A stretch of DNA of 64,000 nt from Aphidius gifuensis (lineage: Eukaryota; Arthropoda; Insecta; Hymenoptera; Braconidae): contig NC_057790.1 of the NCBI RefSeq assembly GCF_014905175.1, positions 1,054,001 to 1,118,000 on the forward strand, read 5' to 3'. The position numbers were made by a program, and so were the translations under genes. Shown piece by piece: positions 40,026 through 51,375 of this stretch; the stretch's first letter is position 1; every line of letters begins with the position of its first letter. The notes beneath the pieces were generated by a model. The model had not been told where the DNA came from, made no database searches, and saw only the letters and a list, made by a program, of their open reading frames with translations.

Positions 40026-40870
40026 TATTTTAAAACATTTATAAATATTATATTTAGGTGAATAAATTTTATTCTGAGATGGAATAATATTTTAGATGGA
40101 AAAATTAAACGAATGAGTATTAGGAATAATTTCGAAATGAATAAATGAATGAGATATAAATTATTTAAAGATTAAATTGATTTTGAATACTAAAATCAAC
40201 TAGATGAATATAAAACTACAAGTTATTTTTTGAATGGATGTCATAGTTAGCGTTATTGAAACTGTTGATATAATTTTAGTGAGTACATGTTATCATCAAG
40301 ACGGCTTGTGGTTGAGTGGGCAAGCATACTTACCCGCGATTTCATATGTCCTGGGTTCAAACCCGACAAGGACCGTGTCTGTCGTTTGTTTATTTGCTCT
40401 CTGTAAAAAGAACAAAGTCTAACACGTTGATTGTTTGATTCGTATCAATACTCTCCAGTATTTGAAGTGAATACCTTCTAGGATAGAAAAATTGAAATAA
40501 CCTCAATGGTTCTATGCCAGAATGTATTTGCCTCAAATACTGAAAAAAATTTAGATTTTATTTTTTGTAATATTTTTAACAAACATATTTTAATTTAGTA
40601 TAACGTGTCCAAAATATTTATTCATACAACGAAATTTATTAATTTAAATAAATATTCAGAAAAAATATATTCAATAATAATAAATCTACACATAAAATTA
40701 ATAATAATTATAATTTTATTTATTGCGTAATAAATTGCTAAAGCTTTTTTTCGAAATACTATAAATTTGTCTATCAGTATCATTAAGTAATTATTTTTAT
40801 TTGATTAATTAAATGGTTAATTGATTGAGTAAACAATTGCGCCCAAAGAATATTAAAAAAGCAATTTTAT
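40026..40870 (+). mobile_element. tRNA-headed SINE-like repeat, copy 2 (first of a tandem pair)
   Basis: Homology to copy 1 begins at about 40026 (TATATTTTAAAACA) and runs through the whole unit. The common block TGGATGTCATAG starts at 40235. Box A 40309-40319, V1 40327-40352, box B 40354-40364, V2 40368-40452, hairpin 40453-40542, T6 40561-40566, then the conserved tail ending in a short A-run near 40855. Copy 3 starts immediately after, 703 bases from the same landmark. The hairpin's outermost stem has lost its closing GGAG to an A-run. Confidence 0.85.
40293..40566 (+). ncRNA. Predicted Pol III transcript, copy 2
   Basis: Box A is TGGTTGAGTGG and box B GGTTCAAACCC, starting 45 bases apart. 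V1 (26 bases) and V2 (85 bases) do not align with other copies except where they meet the conserved edges. An ATG at 40234 opens a 62-codon frame through box A and V1, but that frame is broken in other copies, so I treat it as incidental. The start is inferred. Confidence 0.5.
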
Positions 40871-41393
40871 TTTGAAAAATACCATAAATACTAAAAATCA
40901 ACTGGATAAATGTAAAATTACAAGTTTTTTTTTTAAGTGGATGTCATAGTTAGCGTTATTGAAACTGTTGATATAATTTTAGTGAGTGTCTGTTATCATC
41001 AAGACAGCTTGTGGTCGAGTGGGCAAACATAGTGTATGCATCTTCTTTTACATTGCGGGTTCGAGTCCTGTCATAGAACTATCTATTTTTCCGCTTGGCG
41101 TTTATCATCTGATGATGATCAAACATCATCAAGGTCAAAAATTATCGTTTGTGAATTCTACCCGTATCTGAGAAGAATACCTTCTAGGATAGAAAAATTG
41201 AAATAATCTCAATGGTTCTATGCCAGAATGTATTTGCCTCAAATACTGGAAACATTTTGATTTTATTTTTTGTTATATTTTTAACAAACATATCTTCATT
41301 AAAAATATTAACTAATAAAATTTCTTTAAATTCTATATTCATCGGTCCAATTTTCGTAAAAAATTCGTTCAACTTTTAAATACTACAACACAT
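40871..41393 (+). mobile_element. tRNA-headed SINE-like repeat, copy 3 (3'-truncated)
   Basis: The common block starts at 40938. Box A 41012-41022, V1 41030-41056, box B 41058-41068, V2 41072-41163, hairpin 41164-41249 (5' arm diverged), T6 41266-41271. The conserved tail breaks off after TTTTTAACAAACATAT. From 41317 to 41393 the sequence matches 45767-45856, the edge of the other tandem array, so both arrays end in the same flanking sequence although they are truncated at different points of the unit. Confidence 0.82.
40996..41271 (+). ncRNA. Predicted Pol III transcript, copy 3
   Basis: Box A is TGGTCGAGTGG and box B GGTTCGAGTCC, the best match to the tRNA consensus in the family, starting 46 bases apart. 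The T-arm GCGGG/CCTGT pairs completely, counting G-T pairs. V2 is the longest (92 bases) and contains a GATGATGATC repeat. The hairpin 5' arm is the most diverged, so folding may be limited to its inner part. Confidence 0.5.
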
Positions 41394-44300
41394 ACCCAAA
41401 AAAAATAGATAATTAATTTCAAATAATTATCCTCATGATTAGATAATAAACAAAACATTTTGATATCCATAATAGACATACAAATAAAGAATTTTATTTT
41501 CCAAACAAAGCTATACAGTTTGAATAGAAACTCAGTGATGCAACCCCAGAATGGGTCAGCCAATCAAGCACCCGCTCTAAATCTTTCAACGCAGAGATTG
41601 CACAAATGTGAATGGCTGATGCGTGCATATATTCACACTAGTTTTCTCCCGCACTCTACAACAATGACCTCCTTCTGTCACTCGTTTCACCACCCTGAAA
41701 AAATACACTAAAAAAAAAAAACCATACACACACATATTCAACACATGTGTTCACTATTTTTCGTGATCGTTTGCCAGTAAAAATTTTTTACCATTTTCAT
41801 TACACACCGACGAAATATCCAATTTATATTCGGTATCAAGCAGAAGCGAGACTAAAAATTTTCAAACTTGCGATGAAAGTTTTTACTCATATACCTTTTT
41901 TATTTTATTTTTTTTTTTCATACACCAATTTACTAGGCGAATAATATAGCTGATGAGTGATAATTTAATGTCAAAAATTATTATCATTATTTCTATTTGT
42001 ATATATTTTTTTTTGCCTTCTAAAATAAGTCGTATTTGAACTAAACTAGTTTCCATCAACTTTATGAAAAAGCTAAAAGAAAAAAAATAAATAAATAAAT
42101 TTCTTTTCAACAAGGTGTTGTAATAATGTTGAATTTTTATATTTTCGTAACGTTCAGAGTAGACTGCAGTTGGCATGTGGTTATAAAAATTTAGAGACGT
42201 ATGTCTGCCATTGACTTCATCATTTTTAGATGAAAAAAATACAACTTTATTTTTTGTACATGCACGTTTTGTCATATATATATAATTTTTTTTTGAAGCC
42301 AGTAGATCGACACATATAAGTATGATTCATGCATGAACGATATTTCGAAGTAACTTTAGTTGGATACGTATGTAAATGTCATCGTTTGTAAAAATCATAC
42401 TAGGTGAATATCAATATTCCATGCACGTAAAAAAAATTTTTTTTAATATTAAATTTATTTTTTTTGATGTATATAAATTTATTTCAAAAATAAAAAAATC
42501 AATAAATATGTTGTAGAAGTTTGTAGAACAGTCTAATAAAATTTTCTAATCAGCAATTTTAAATGTAAAAAAAAAAAAATGATAATTCCATATACAGCTT
42601 GTTGAATATTTTTTATGATATAAATTTAATATCAGACTGATTCATATCTTGGTATTTAATTTATATAATATTGGCTTGAAGTTTTGAGAAAATGGAGTTT
42701 TAAAACTGATGATACTGCATATTGTCGGTTTTTAATTAAATATCACAGATGTGCATGGAATATTCGTTAAACTTATATTATATTAACATTTTAACAATTG
42801 TATATTCTATAACATGAATAATATAACGTTGCTCATTAAATTGACTTTCATAATTATACCTTCATGTGAATCATGACATATTTTAAATATATATTCAATT
42901 ATAATATTTATGAATAATTTAATACATTATCATAACTGATAATTTGTTAATAATTAATGACACTAAATTATATGTTATAATAGATATAAATAACTTAATA
43001 ATATTTACTATTATCAATTATTGAGTAATTAATACGTTTTCATTCAAGATGTATTTAAATTATTGTCATAACATTATATATATCAAAAGTTATTTTCATG
43101 CATAATTAACAAGTTATTCATTAATTATTGTAGCTACAATTTATATGTTTGCATGAAGATTATATTTACATACTGGATTACGTAATCTAATATTTGTTAA
43201 TTTTAAAAAATTAAAACAATATATCATTTGAATAAATTATAATTGATAAAATAAATTTATTTTTATATATTTTAATATTATTATTAAATATGACATTAAA
43301 AAAATATTTTTTTAAAAATATTAACAATTGGTATAATTATATAATATATTTGAAATTGTATTCTACATTACATTAATATAATATATTATATACATATTAA
43401 TATTATATAATATAATGACACTGATTTATCACTCATTGTCCTATTATACTAATGCTGAATATTATAATTTATAAATTATCATAAAATATATTAAAAAATT
43501 ATTTATATAATTACATATTTATTATTCAAATGGCAAAGAAACATTTACAAATAGCTTTTTTTTAAAAAAAACATTATCCTACATTTAAAAGTATTTTTAT
43601 TTTTTTATTACATTCATTAATGTTGATAAAAAAAATATTTGAGTACAATTATATTTATAATGCTATACATATAAAAATAAATATCGTGACAATAAAATTT
43701 TTTTTTAATAACTTTAATAAATGAAATAAAAAAACAATACTTTAAAATAAAATGATCGTATTATTTTTTTAAAAGCTATTTGTGGTTTTTTTTATACGGT
43801 CTTTGTTATTCTTCAAAAAAATATAAAACCAATAATACTGTTGATAATAATAAATGAATATTTGTTTTATTCAATGGTACGTAGATATACATCACTTTTG
43901 TTGACTATATTTTGCAACGAGTTGGGTTTCCTTTTTATTTATTTTTTTTTTCAAATAAAATCACAAGCATCAGTGGACATTTAGTTATCATATTATAATC
44001 TGCAACAACGTAGATATGCCCTGAAAGTTCAGGTTGTAGCTTTCATTATGTGAAATTTTGTGTAAAAGTGCATAAAGAGAAACATTTATAACACGAGATA
44101 TAGAGTTAAGTACCCGGAGGCACTTTTAAGTCTTATTTTGTAGTATATTTTTAGTCGTCTATGAGTTTTGCAATGTTGTCTGCTATATTGCTGTGTATAT
44201 TGTACTATTTTGCTGAAGAATTACATGAAATAATATTATAAATATACTACGAAGCACTGAAATGAAAAAATAAATAAATAAAAAACAAATAACGACCGAG

Positions 44301-44819
44301 AAAAAAAAAAACAAAGTTGGAAATATTTCTTTTGTTTTCTACAATAAATTTAATTAATAATTCAAATATTATTTTGACTCGTTAATATTTGATATTTGTT
44401 TATTTATTTATTTATTTTTTTTGAATTTGATGCCAAGTATCAGAGTACAGTGTCAATGGAATAATAAATTCATGGGATAATTTCATTTCTACGTATAGTA
44501 AATGTTATTTGCAATTAGATACGTTTGGATGTAGTTTAGTTACCTTCATTGTTCGTGTGTTTAAATAATATTGCAAAATAAGAATAATATAGGAAATGGG
44601 GGAAATAAATTTTTTTAATTATCTAATGATAGATTTTATACGTTGATATTGAATTTATTTAGGATATCGACAGCTTGAAATATTTATATTTTTAATATAA
44701 TTACTTTTTATTGATGAAATCAACTGAATTAATTTGATCGAATGGAATTCAATTTAGATAATTGAAATTAAACTAAAAAAAAAAAAATGAATGATTATAT
44801 TTTATTATCATTTTCATTC
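41394..44819. other. AT-rich non-coding stretch
   Basis: A GC-richer patch at 41530-41700 has a 57-codon plus frame from an internal ATG, with no recognisable domain. From 42300 to 43900 the sequence is almost purely A/T. The 130-codon minus frame at 41883-42275 runs through A-runs and is not supported. Confidence 0.65.
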
Positions 44820-45600
44820 AAGAATATGAAAAAAAAAAAAAAAAAACAATTTTATTTTGAAAATGAATGAATTATAAATACTAGAATTAAATAATATAAA
44901 AATGATTCGAAAACGAAATTTGAATACTAAAATCAGATGGCTGAATATAAAACTACAAGTTTTTTTCTAAGTGGATGTCATAGCAATTAGTGAAGCTGTT
45001 GATATAATTTTGGTGAGTGCCTGTTGTGGTCGAGTGGGCAAAGCATCCGCCATTGTTAATTTTTGGGTAATGTTCGGGGGTTCAAATCCTACACACAACC
45101 CCGCCGACATTATCTTTTCCGTATCAATGTTTTCTTTCCTTGATTTGAAACTCTCCAGTATTTGAGATGAATACATTCTAGGATAGAAAAATTGAAATAA
45201 TTTCAATGGTTCTATGTCAGAATGTATTTGCCTCAAATACTGGAGAAACATTTTGATTTTATTTTTTGTAATATTTTCAACAAACATATTTTAATTTAGT
45301 ATATCGTGTCCAGAATATTTAATCACATAACGAAATTTATTAATTTGAATAAATATTTACGGAAAATATATTTAATATTAATAAATTTACAAATAAAATT
45401 AATAATAATTATAATTTTATTTATTGCATAATAAATTGATAAAGCCTTTTTTTTTGAATACCATAAATTTGTCTATCAATATCAATAGATTATTATTAAT
45501 TTTATTTAATTAATTGAATAGCTGATAGATTGACTAAACAATTGTGCCAAAGGAATATAAAAAAAAAAAAATTTATTTTGAAAAAACAATGAATTAGAAG
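44820..45600 (+). mobile_element. tRNA-headed SINE-like repeat, copy 4 (with tail of a preceding unit)
   Basis: The first bases (AAGAATATG plus an 18-base A-run, 44820-44850) are the 3' end of a lost preceding unit. The common block starts at 44972. About 15 bases just before box A, present in most copies, are deleted. Box A 45027-45037, V1 45042-45077, box B 45079-45089, V2 45093-45152 (shortest, 60 bases), hairpin 45153-45245, T6 45262-45267, then the full conserved tail and a 13-base A-run near 45560-45571. Confidence 0.85.
45011..45267 (+). ncRNA. Predicted Pol III transcript, copy 4
   Basis: Box A TGGTCGAGTGG and box B GGTTCAAATCC start 52 bases apart. This copy has the best hairpin: CTCCAGTATTTGAG (45153) pairs perfectly with CTCAAATACTGGAG ending at 45245, followed by ATACATTCT/AGAATGTAT, ATAGAA/TTCTAT and ATTGAAA/TTTCAAT around a TAA loop. 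A T6 run lies 17 bases beyond it. Transcription is inferred. Confidence 0.52.
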
Positions 45601-45856
45601 TACTAGAATTGAATAAATTCAAAATACTAAAATCAACTAGATGAATATAAAACTACAAATTTTTTTTAAGTGAATGTCATAGTTAGCGTTTTGATTTTAT
45701 ATTTATCTGTTTGATTATAATTTAAAAATTTTTTTACGATATATTAAATTTTAGATAAAATTTAGGTAAAATTTCTTTAAATTCTTTATTCATCTCATCC
45801 AGTTCTATAAAAAATTCGAAATATGTATTGTAACTTTTAAATACTGTAACCCATAA
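45601..45856 (+). mobile_element. SINE-like repeat, truncated next unit and array edge
   Basis: The inter-unit sequence (AATACTAAAATCAAC, then AAAACTACAAATTTT) is followed by the common block at 45671, 699 bases after that of copy 4. The unit stops after GTTAGCGTT and passes into AT-rich DNA. From 45767 the sequence matches the right edge of copy 3 (41317-41393). No promoter boxes or hairpin remain. Confidence 0.75.
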
Positions 45857-48800
45857 AAATTACGTAAGTTCCGAATTTAAATATAAAAAAACTTTCAGAA
45901 AAAAGGTTGTCTTGAATTGGCATTCTCAATTGATGGACAACTTTTTGATAAATTTGAAATATCGGAAATCAAACAAACAGACTTTTCATCTTACTACTTC
46001 ATAACATTAAAATTCCATCAACGAGTTAAACCAGTTTCACGAGACTACATCATTCACATTTTGCCCACTCGGAAATTTAACCTCTAACCTGATATGTCCC
46101 GGCTGCCACGGAGTGTCGATAAAAGTTAACGTGGCTCTTCGTACATGCAGTCTTTCAAACTTAACGTCCATGAAGCGTATGCTATTTTTTATTTTTTATT
46201 TTACATTTTTCACATTGGACATTGCGCTCTTTCAACTTTTTATTTGTTTTTAACTTGATGTATTATATTACTCTAATGCAAAGAGAAAGAAAAACTTTAT
46301 TGTAGATGATTTTTCAAGACATACATTATTTTTATAACTCAAAAGTGTATGACTGAATTTTTAGAAAGCTCATCCATTCAACAAATTCATTCTTAATTTA
46401 AATATTTAAAAAAATTCATGACATGTGCTATTTTCAATTAAACATGAAAATATTTGATTGAATTTGATGAAAAGGATTAACTCGAGTGATTTAATTGTAA
46501 CCTAATTGATATTAAATTTTGAATAGATTATTCAATTTTGCTTCATTAAATTACACAAAATCGACATATAAAATTAAACGAAAATTATTATTATTATTCT
46601 CTTTTTCATTGGCCTCATTTCGCGACGTTTTACAAACTAGTTTACATTACAATTAACGATTTTTTTAAAATTTTTTTACGTTAAATATTATTCCTTATTT
46701 TCATTTTTAATTGTTAATTCGTTTTCTCAATTTTATTTTTATATTGTATATGAAATTTATACATGACATTTCGATATAATTTAAAATTAGATTATATAAG
46801 AAATAAAATTTGAATAATAAAAAATTTATAAAATGAAGATTGAGTGTAAAACGAAAATTAAAACAACATTGCATTTAATTTATTTTGTAAAATAATTTCG
46901 TAGTGGTAGATAGCTAGTTGGTCATAGAATCTCCTCTCCAATTAACATAGAAAATGAAATTGCTTGTGGAGAGACGTGGGACAAGCGTAAATTGGTTAAA
47001 TCAAATGAAAGCTTAACACACAATTATATCATCTGAGTTGATATCATTTTTTTAACTTTAACGTTCGATTTCATTATAATTTTCAAGGCAAAATAATTTT
47101 TTTTAAATCATAAAAAATAGTTTCAAGTAAGCGAATAATTCGTTAAAAAAAAACACACTGTGGTTAAATGAAATGATGGATAAAAAAATTAGAAAAATAA
47201 ACATAAAAATAAAATGGAAAAATAACGTAACGACAAATTGGTTTAAAAAGAGAAACGTGGAAAAATGTACGTGATCCTTTTTTCAAGTGTTCATTGCTAC
47301 GATTTTAGCTAGCTATATATTTCTAATTATATACACCTAGCAATTTTATTTATACTGATATATATAATTTTCTGTAACTGTAATCATTGATATATATTTA
47401 AATTATACTTAAAAAATATTTAGATAATATTGAAGATAGATTTTAATTACATTTAGAAATTAGAGACGACCAAAGACAAAATAAAAATATTTAAAACTCG
47501 TTTGCCAAAATTTAAATGTAATTTGTAATAATTTTTGTCTTAAATATTTTTAAAAATATATTTTAGATAAATTTATTTCATTAACGAAAATATAATTCAA
47601 GTATATTTCAACTCATTCGAGATACAAATTCATAAATAATATTATAAAACTTTTATTTGAAAAATAAAATATAAATATTAAAATTCAATGAATGATTATT
47701 AAATGAAAAATAATAATAATATATTTAAATATTAATTAAAAATGTCGAGTTAATTGGAATATGTCAAAGACATATAAATATAGAATATATTGCATAGAAG
47801 GATGACTAGTTTAGTCAGTATTATGACGGTACACTTGTTACCTAGCGATCACGCAAGTCACATTAGCGACATTTCAACCGACTCACGTATACAACATAGA
47901 AACTCGTTAACAGCACGAATGACTATATGAAACACGTCAAATTGAATTTAATTCAAAAATAAACTTTATGCGTATTGTCAATCTGCATATGAAAATTAAA
48001 AAATATATTTAATCATATTAACAAATAATAATCTGTGAATAAATTTAAATGAACAAATAAAACAACGAAAAAATTTGTGTTATATACAAGTAAATTGATT
48101 TAAATTTTACAAAAAGATTTCATATGAATGAAATTTATTTGACACAAATAAATTAATTATTATTAATTAATTCAATTGATTTATCTCATATTTATATAAA
48201 AAAAAAAAAAATAAATTTTCATTCTGTTTAAAAACAAATAACAAATAAATAGTTTGTTTATTCAAAATATAATTTTTATTTGTTTGAAATACAAATGAAT
48301 TTTTATTTTATCATTAAAACTATTCAAATTAATTATTATAATGTATTTTTTTTATTTTGGAATATTTATACAAATAGAAAATTTATTTTCATTCAAATAA
48401 GTTTTATTTGAATCAAATTTATTCTCTTTGTCGGATATTGTTTTTAAATTTAAAATAGTTAATTATTTTGCATATTAATTAAATTAATTATATTATTATT
48501 TATTTTCGAATATAAAAGCACAACTTTTTTCATTTTAAATATAGACTTTTTTATTTTGGCTTATGTTGGATATAATAAAATGAAAATGAAAAAGAAAAAG
48601 CAAAAAAAAAAAAATGAATGACATCGTTTGTTGTATATTTTTTGGCGCTTGAATAAGCTTAGAAAAAACTGGCGACGTGTATACATATATATTTGACATA
48701 CACGCAATGTTTATATACATATATTTTTTTTATTTTTAAATCAGAGTGAACGTCTTGGCTGATCCTATCGGAAAATTGCTTAGTGGCGTCCAAGAGTCTC

Positions 48801-50689
48801 ACGCTTTTATGTCATCTATATTCTTTGTGTCAAGAGCAAATATATTCCAATTTTCTCTTTTGATTTTTTTTAAATTTTATTTTCTTATATTTTTCACTCT
48901 TGTGGCAATTGCATTTGCATATTCTTTTTCACTCTTGTATTCTCCTTTTCTTTTTCAAAATAATAATCTGAATTTTGTTGTTTTTAATATTGATTTATAT
49001 CTCGTTAATAAATTGCCATGAAAATATTAACTTGTAAAAATTCACTTATGCGTGCAAGTGAAAGATGTCAGCGCATAGTCAGCCAAGTTTTCATTGAAAT
49101 CTGACTTTTATTCAGTCTGCTACAGCAAAGTAGATATTTTTTTTTTTTCATTTCTTAAGTGGCGATATACAGAATAATAAAAAATACAAGCTGAACAAAA
49201 AAAAAAAATAAGATATAAATGGTAATAATATGCGCCTTTCTGTGTGAACGAAAATTGTCATTTTTGAAAATCGTTGGAATCATGAAAAGCGAATAAGCAG
49301 AGCGTGTTGAGTGGAAATGAAAAGTGTGGCTGACGTAAAAATATCGGGTGAGGCTAATGGTATCCTGACAAACTTTTTTATACTTTACAGAATATATATA
49401 TTTATATTTTTTTATTATTATTATTTCTTTTTTTCCGCAAGCAGTGAAAAAGTTTCGTGCCAAGCACTGAGTGAGACCACACCGATATATGCTTTTTCCA
49501 CAATTGAGCGCGAACAAAACTGCAATGAAGTTGCCTATATTTTTCTTTCTATATATTTACAAGGTAAAAAATTAAATAAAAAAAGAAAAAAAATATTAAA
49601 TAAAACCATGGCCATGGTTATAATTATTATCCACTATTTTCTTTTTTCTCTTTTACATTACTCGAATAAAGATTATCAAGTTGATTTTTTTTTTACATTT
49701 TTTTTTCTTTCGTCCTCAGTGTTTTATTATTATAATTTTTTTTTTTTTCATTTTGCGACAATGTGCTGCATGCACAGAGAAATAAAATAAAATGAAAAAA
49801 ACTCGTTTGCGTTAGTCAAGAGTAATTGACCTACGCCTTGGGCCATAGTTAAAATTTCTCAAAGAAAAAAAATATAAATAAAATAAAGTGCAATAGGGTG
49901 ATTTTACTTTGTAAAAATTTTACCAAGATATCGCGTCTTTGACCAACTTTCCGTCATTAAAATGAGTTTGAAAAAGAGTTTTCTTTAAATCGTAATAACA
50001 TTTTGTTTTTTTAATTTTTTTAATCCAAACTTTTTTCGCTGCATTGTCAGTATTTTTTTAAATACAATACCACAAGAATTTAGCAATAAAAAAAAATCAT
50101 TTTAATATTATTTTTTTAGATTTTTAAAATAGACTTTTGAATAAATAATAATAATTCGATAATACAGAGTGATAATTATTAATAATGACGACAATTTAAT
50201 ATTATTTAATAGACTTCCACTTTGGGTTTTTCATGAGAAAATTATTATGTCGCATTTGGTTGATTAAACAAATGATTAAATGAATCGATGAAAATAATTA
50301 TTATCACATTGATAATAAATAGTGTGAACAATATGACAACACAAACATACGTAATTTTGTCCAGTTTAAATTATCAAAAAAATAATGAGTCAGTAATTTT
50401 GGTAGTTGAAGCGCGAAATCTCATCGATTAAATTTATTCACTCTGGTTATAATCACGCGAAATATCGCCAGTCGTACGTGACACTGATGATAATTAGGAA
50501 CGACACCACACTGGTGTTGGCATGTGTAATGAAAATAGGAAAAAAAAAAACAGAATCACAGGTATTCACAAACGTATTTAGTGGCTGAAACTCCAACTGA
50601 ATTCCAATTATATTTCTACTGCAATTATTTGTTTATCAAATAATTTTACATTAATTTTTTATAATTAAAATAATTTAAAATATTAAAAG
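45857..50689. other. AT-rich non-coding stretch
   Basis: GC-richer patches lie at 46030-46160, 46915-46995, 47810-47940 and 49220-49520. The longest frame of the window (49311-49790) begins with GTG, with the first ATG at 49317; it holds a few ordinary segments (DVKISGEANGILT) between T-run-derived Phe/Tyr blocks, so I do not call it. Nothing else is recognisable. Confidence 0.6.
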
Positions 50690-50731
50690 TAATTATATTC
50701 AAAGATTTAAAATTAAATCAAAAGATCATAA
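50690..50731. repeat. 42-bp direct repeat, left flank of repeat copy 5
   Basis: This 42-base segment recurs at 51334-51375 with two differences. It brackets copy 5 exactly and does not occur at other copies, as expected for a duplicated target site, though unusually long. Confidence 0.8.
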
Positions 50732-51333
50732 GTTTTTTTTTAAATGGATGTCATAGTTGGCGTTATTGAAAATGTTGATATAATTTTAGTGTCTGTTGTT
50801 ATCAAGACAGCTTGTAGTCAAGTGGGTAAGCATGCAATACTTGGTTTTTTTAGCCTGGGTTCGAACCCTACAAGAATCATATCGATTGTATTTTCAGACT
50901 ATAATCAGGCCCAGTTCAATGTGACAATCAGTTATTCGAACCTCTCTAGTATTTGAGGACCTTCTAGGATAGAAAAATTGAAATAATCTCAATGGTTCTA
51001 TGCCAGAATGTATTTGCCTCAAACACTGGAGAAACATTTTGACTTTATTTTTTGTTATATTTTTAACAAACATATTTTGATTTAGTATATCTTGTCCACA
51101 ATATTTAATCACACAACGAAATTCATTAATTTAAATAAATATTTACAAAAAATATATTCAATAATAATAAATTTACAGGTAAAATTAATAATAATAACAA
51201 CAATACCTTTATTTATTGCATCATAACTTGATAAAACTTTTTTTTTAAACACTATAAATTTGTCCATCAATATCAATAGATTATTTTTTTCATTGAATGG
51301 ATTAAATGGCTAATTGATTAAGAATAGATAGAA
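50732..51333 (+). mobile_element. tRNA-headed SINE-like repeat, copy 5
   Basis: This compact 602-base copy sits between 42-bp direct repeats. It starts with a T-run just before TGGATGTCATAG (50745) and ends in the conserved tail GGCTAATTGATTAAGAATAG without an A-run. Box A 50815-50825, V1 50832-50856, box B 50858-50868, V2 50872-50943, hairpin 50944-51031, T6 51048-51053. It lacks both the upstream extension seen in copies 1 and 2 and the post-A-run segment of the tandem copies, so it may mark the minimal mobile unit. Confidence 0.85.
50799..51053 (+). ncRNA. Predicted Pol III transcript, copy 5
   Basis: Box A is weaker (TAGTCAAGTGG) and box B is GGTTCGAACCC, starting 43 bases apart. V1 is 25 and V2 72 bases, unrelated to other copies. 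The hairpin is shortened by loss of a few bases after CTCTAGTATTTGAGG. The two base changes in its outer stem give one wobble pair and one mismatch. The start is inferred. Confidence 0.45.
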
Positions 51334-51375
51334 TAATTATATTCACAGATTTAAAATTTAATCAAAAGATCATAA
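51334..51375. repeat. 42-bp direct repeat, right flank of repeat copy 5
   Basis: This is the partner of 50690-50731, with 40 of 42 positions identical. Confidence 0.8.

Noticed and set aside
40234..40422. Similar short frames (MDVIV...VDIILVS) running through the 5' block of several repeat copies
   Set aside because: The frame is broken by a stop in copy 3 when read from the same position, starts with GTG in copy 4, and passes through tRNA-like promoter boxes. The similarity reflects conserved DNA, not a conserved protein.
40293..40566. Genuine tRNA gene (Ser- or Leu-like) at the promoter boxes
   Set aside because: Boxes A and B fit, but there is no acceptor stem, the anticodon arm region is not shared between copies, and T-stems are often mismatched.
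46050..46110. Minus-strand sequence CCGAGTGGGCAAA resembling the family box A
   Set aside because: No credible box B, hairpin or flanking homology accompanies it, so it is a chance or fully decayed match.
49311..49790. Longest reading frame in the window (159 codons)
   Set aside because: It begins with GTG, contains long Phe/Tyr and Ile blocks derived from T-runs, and overlaps an equally long frame on the other strand. No domain is recognised.
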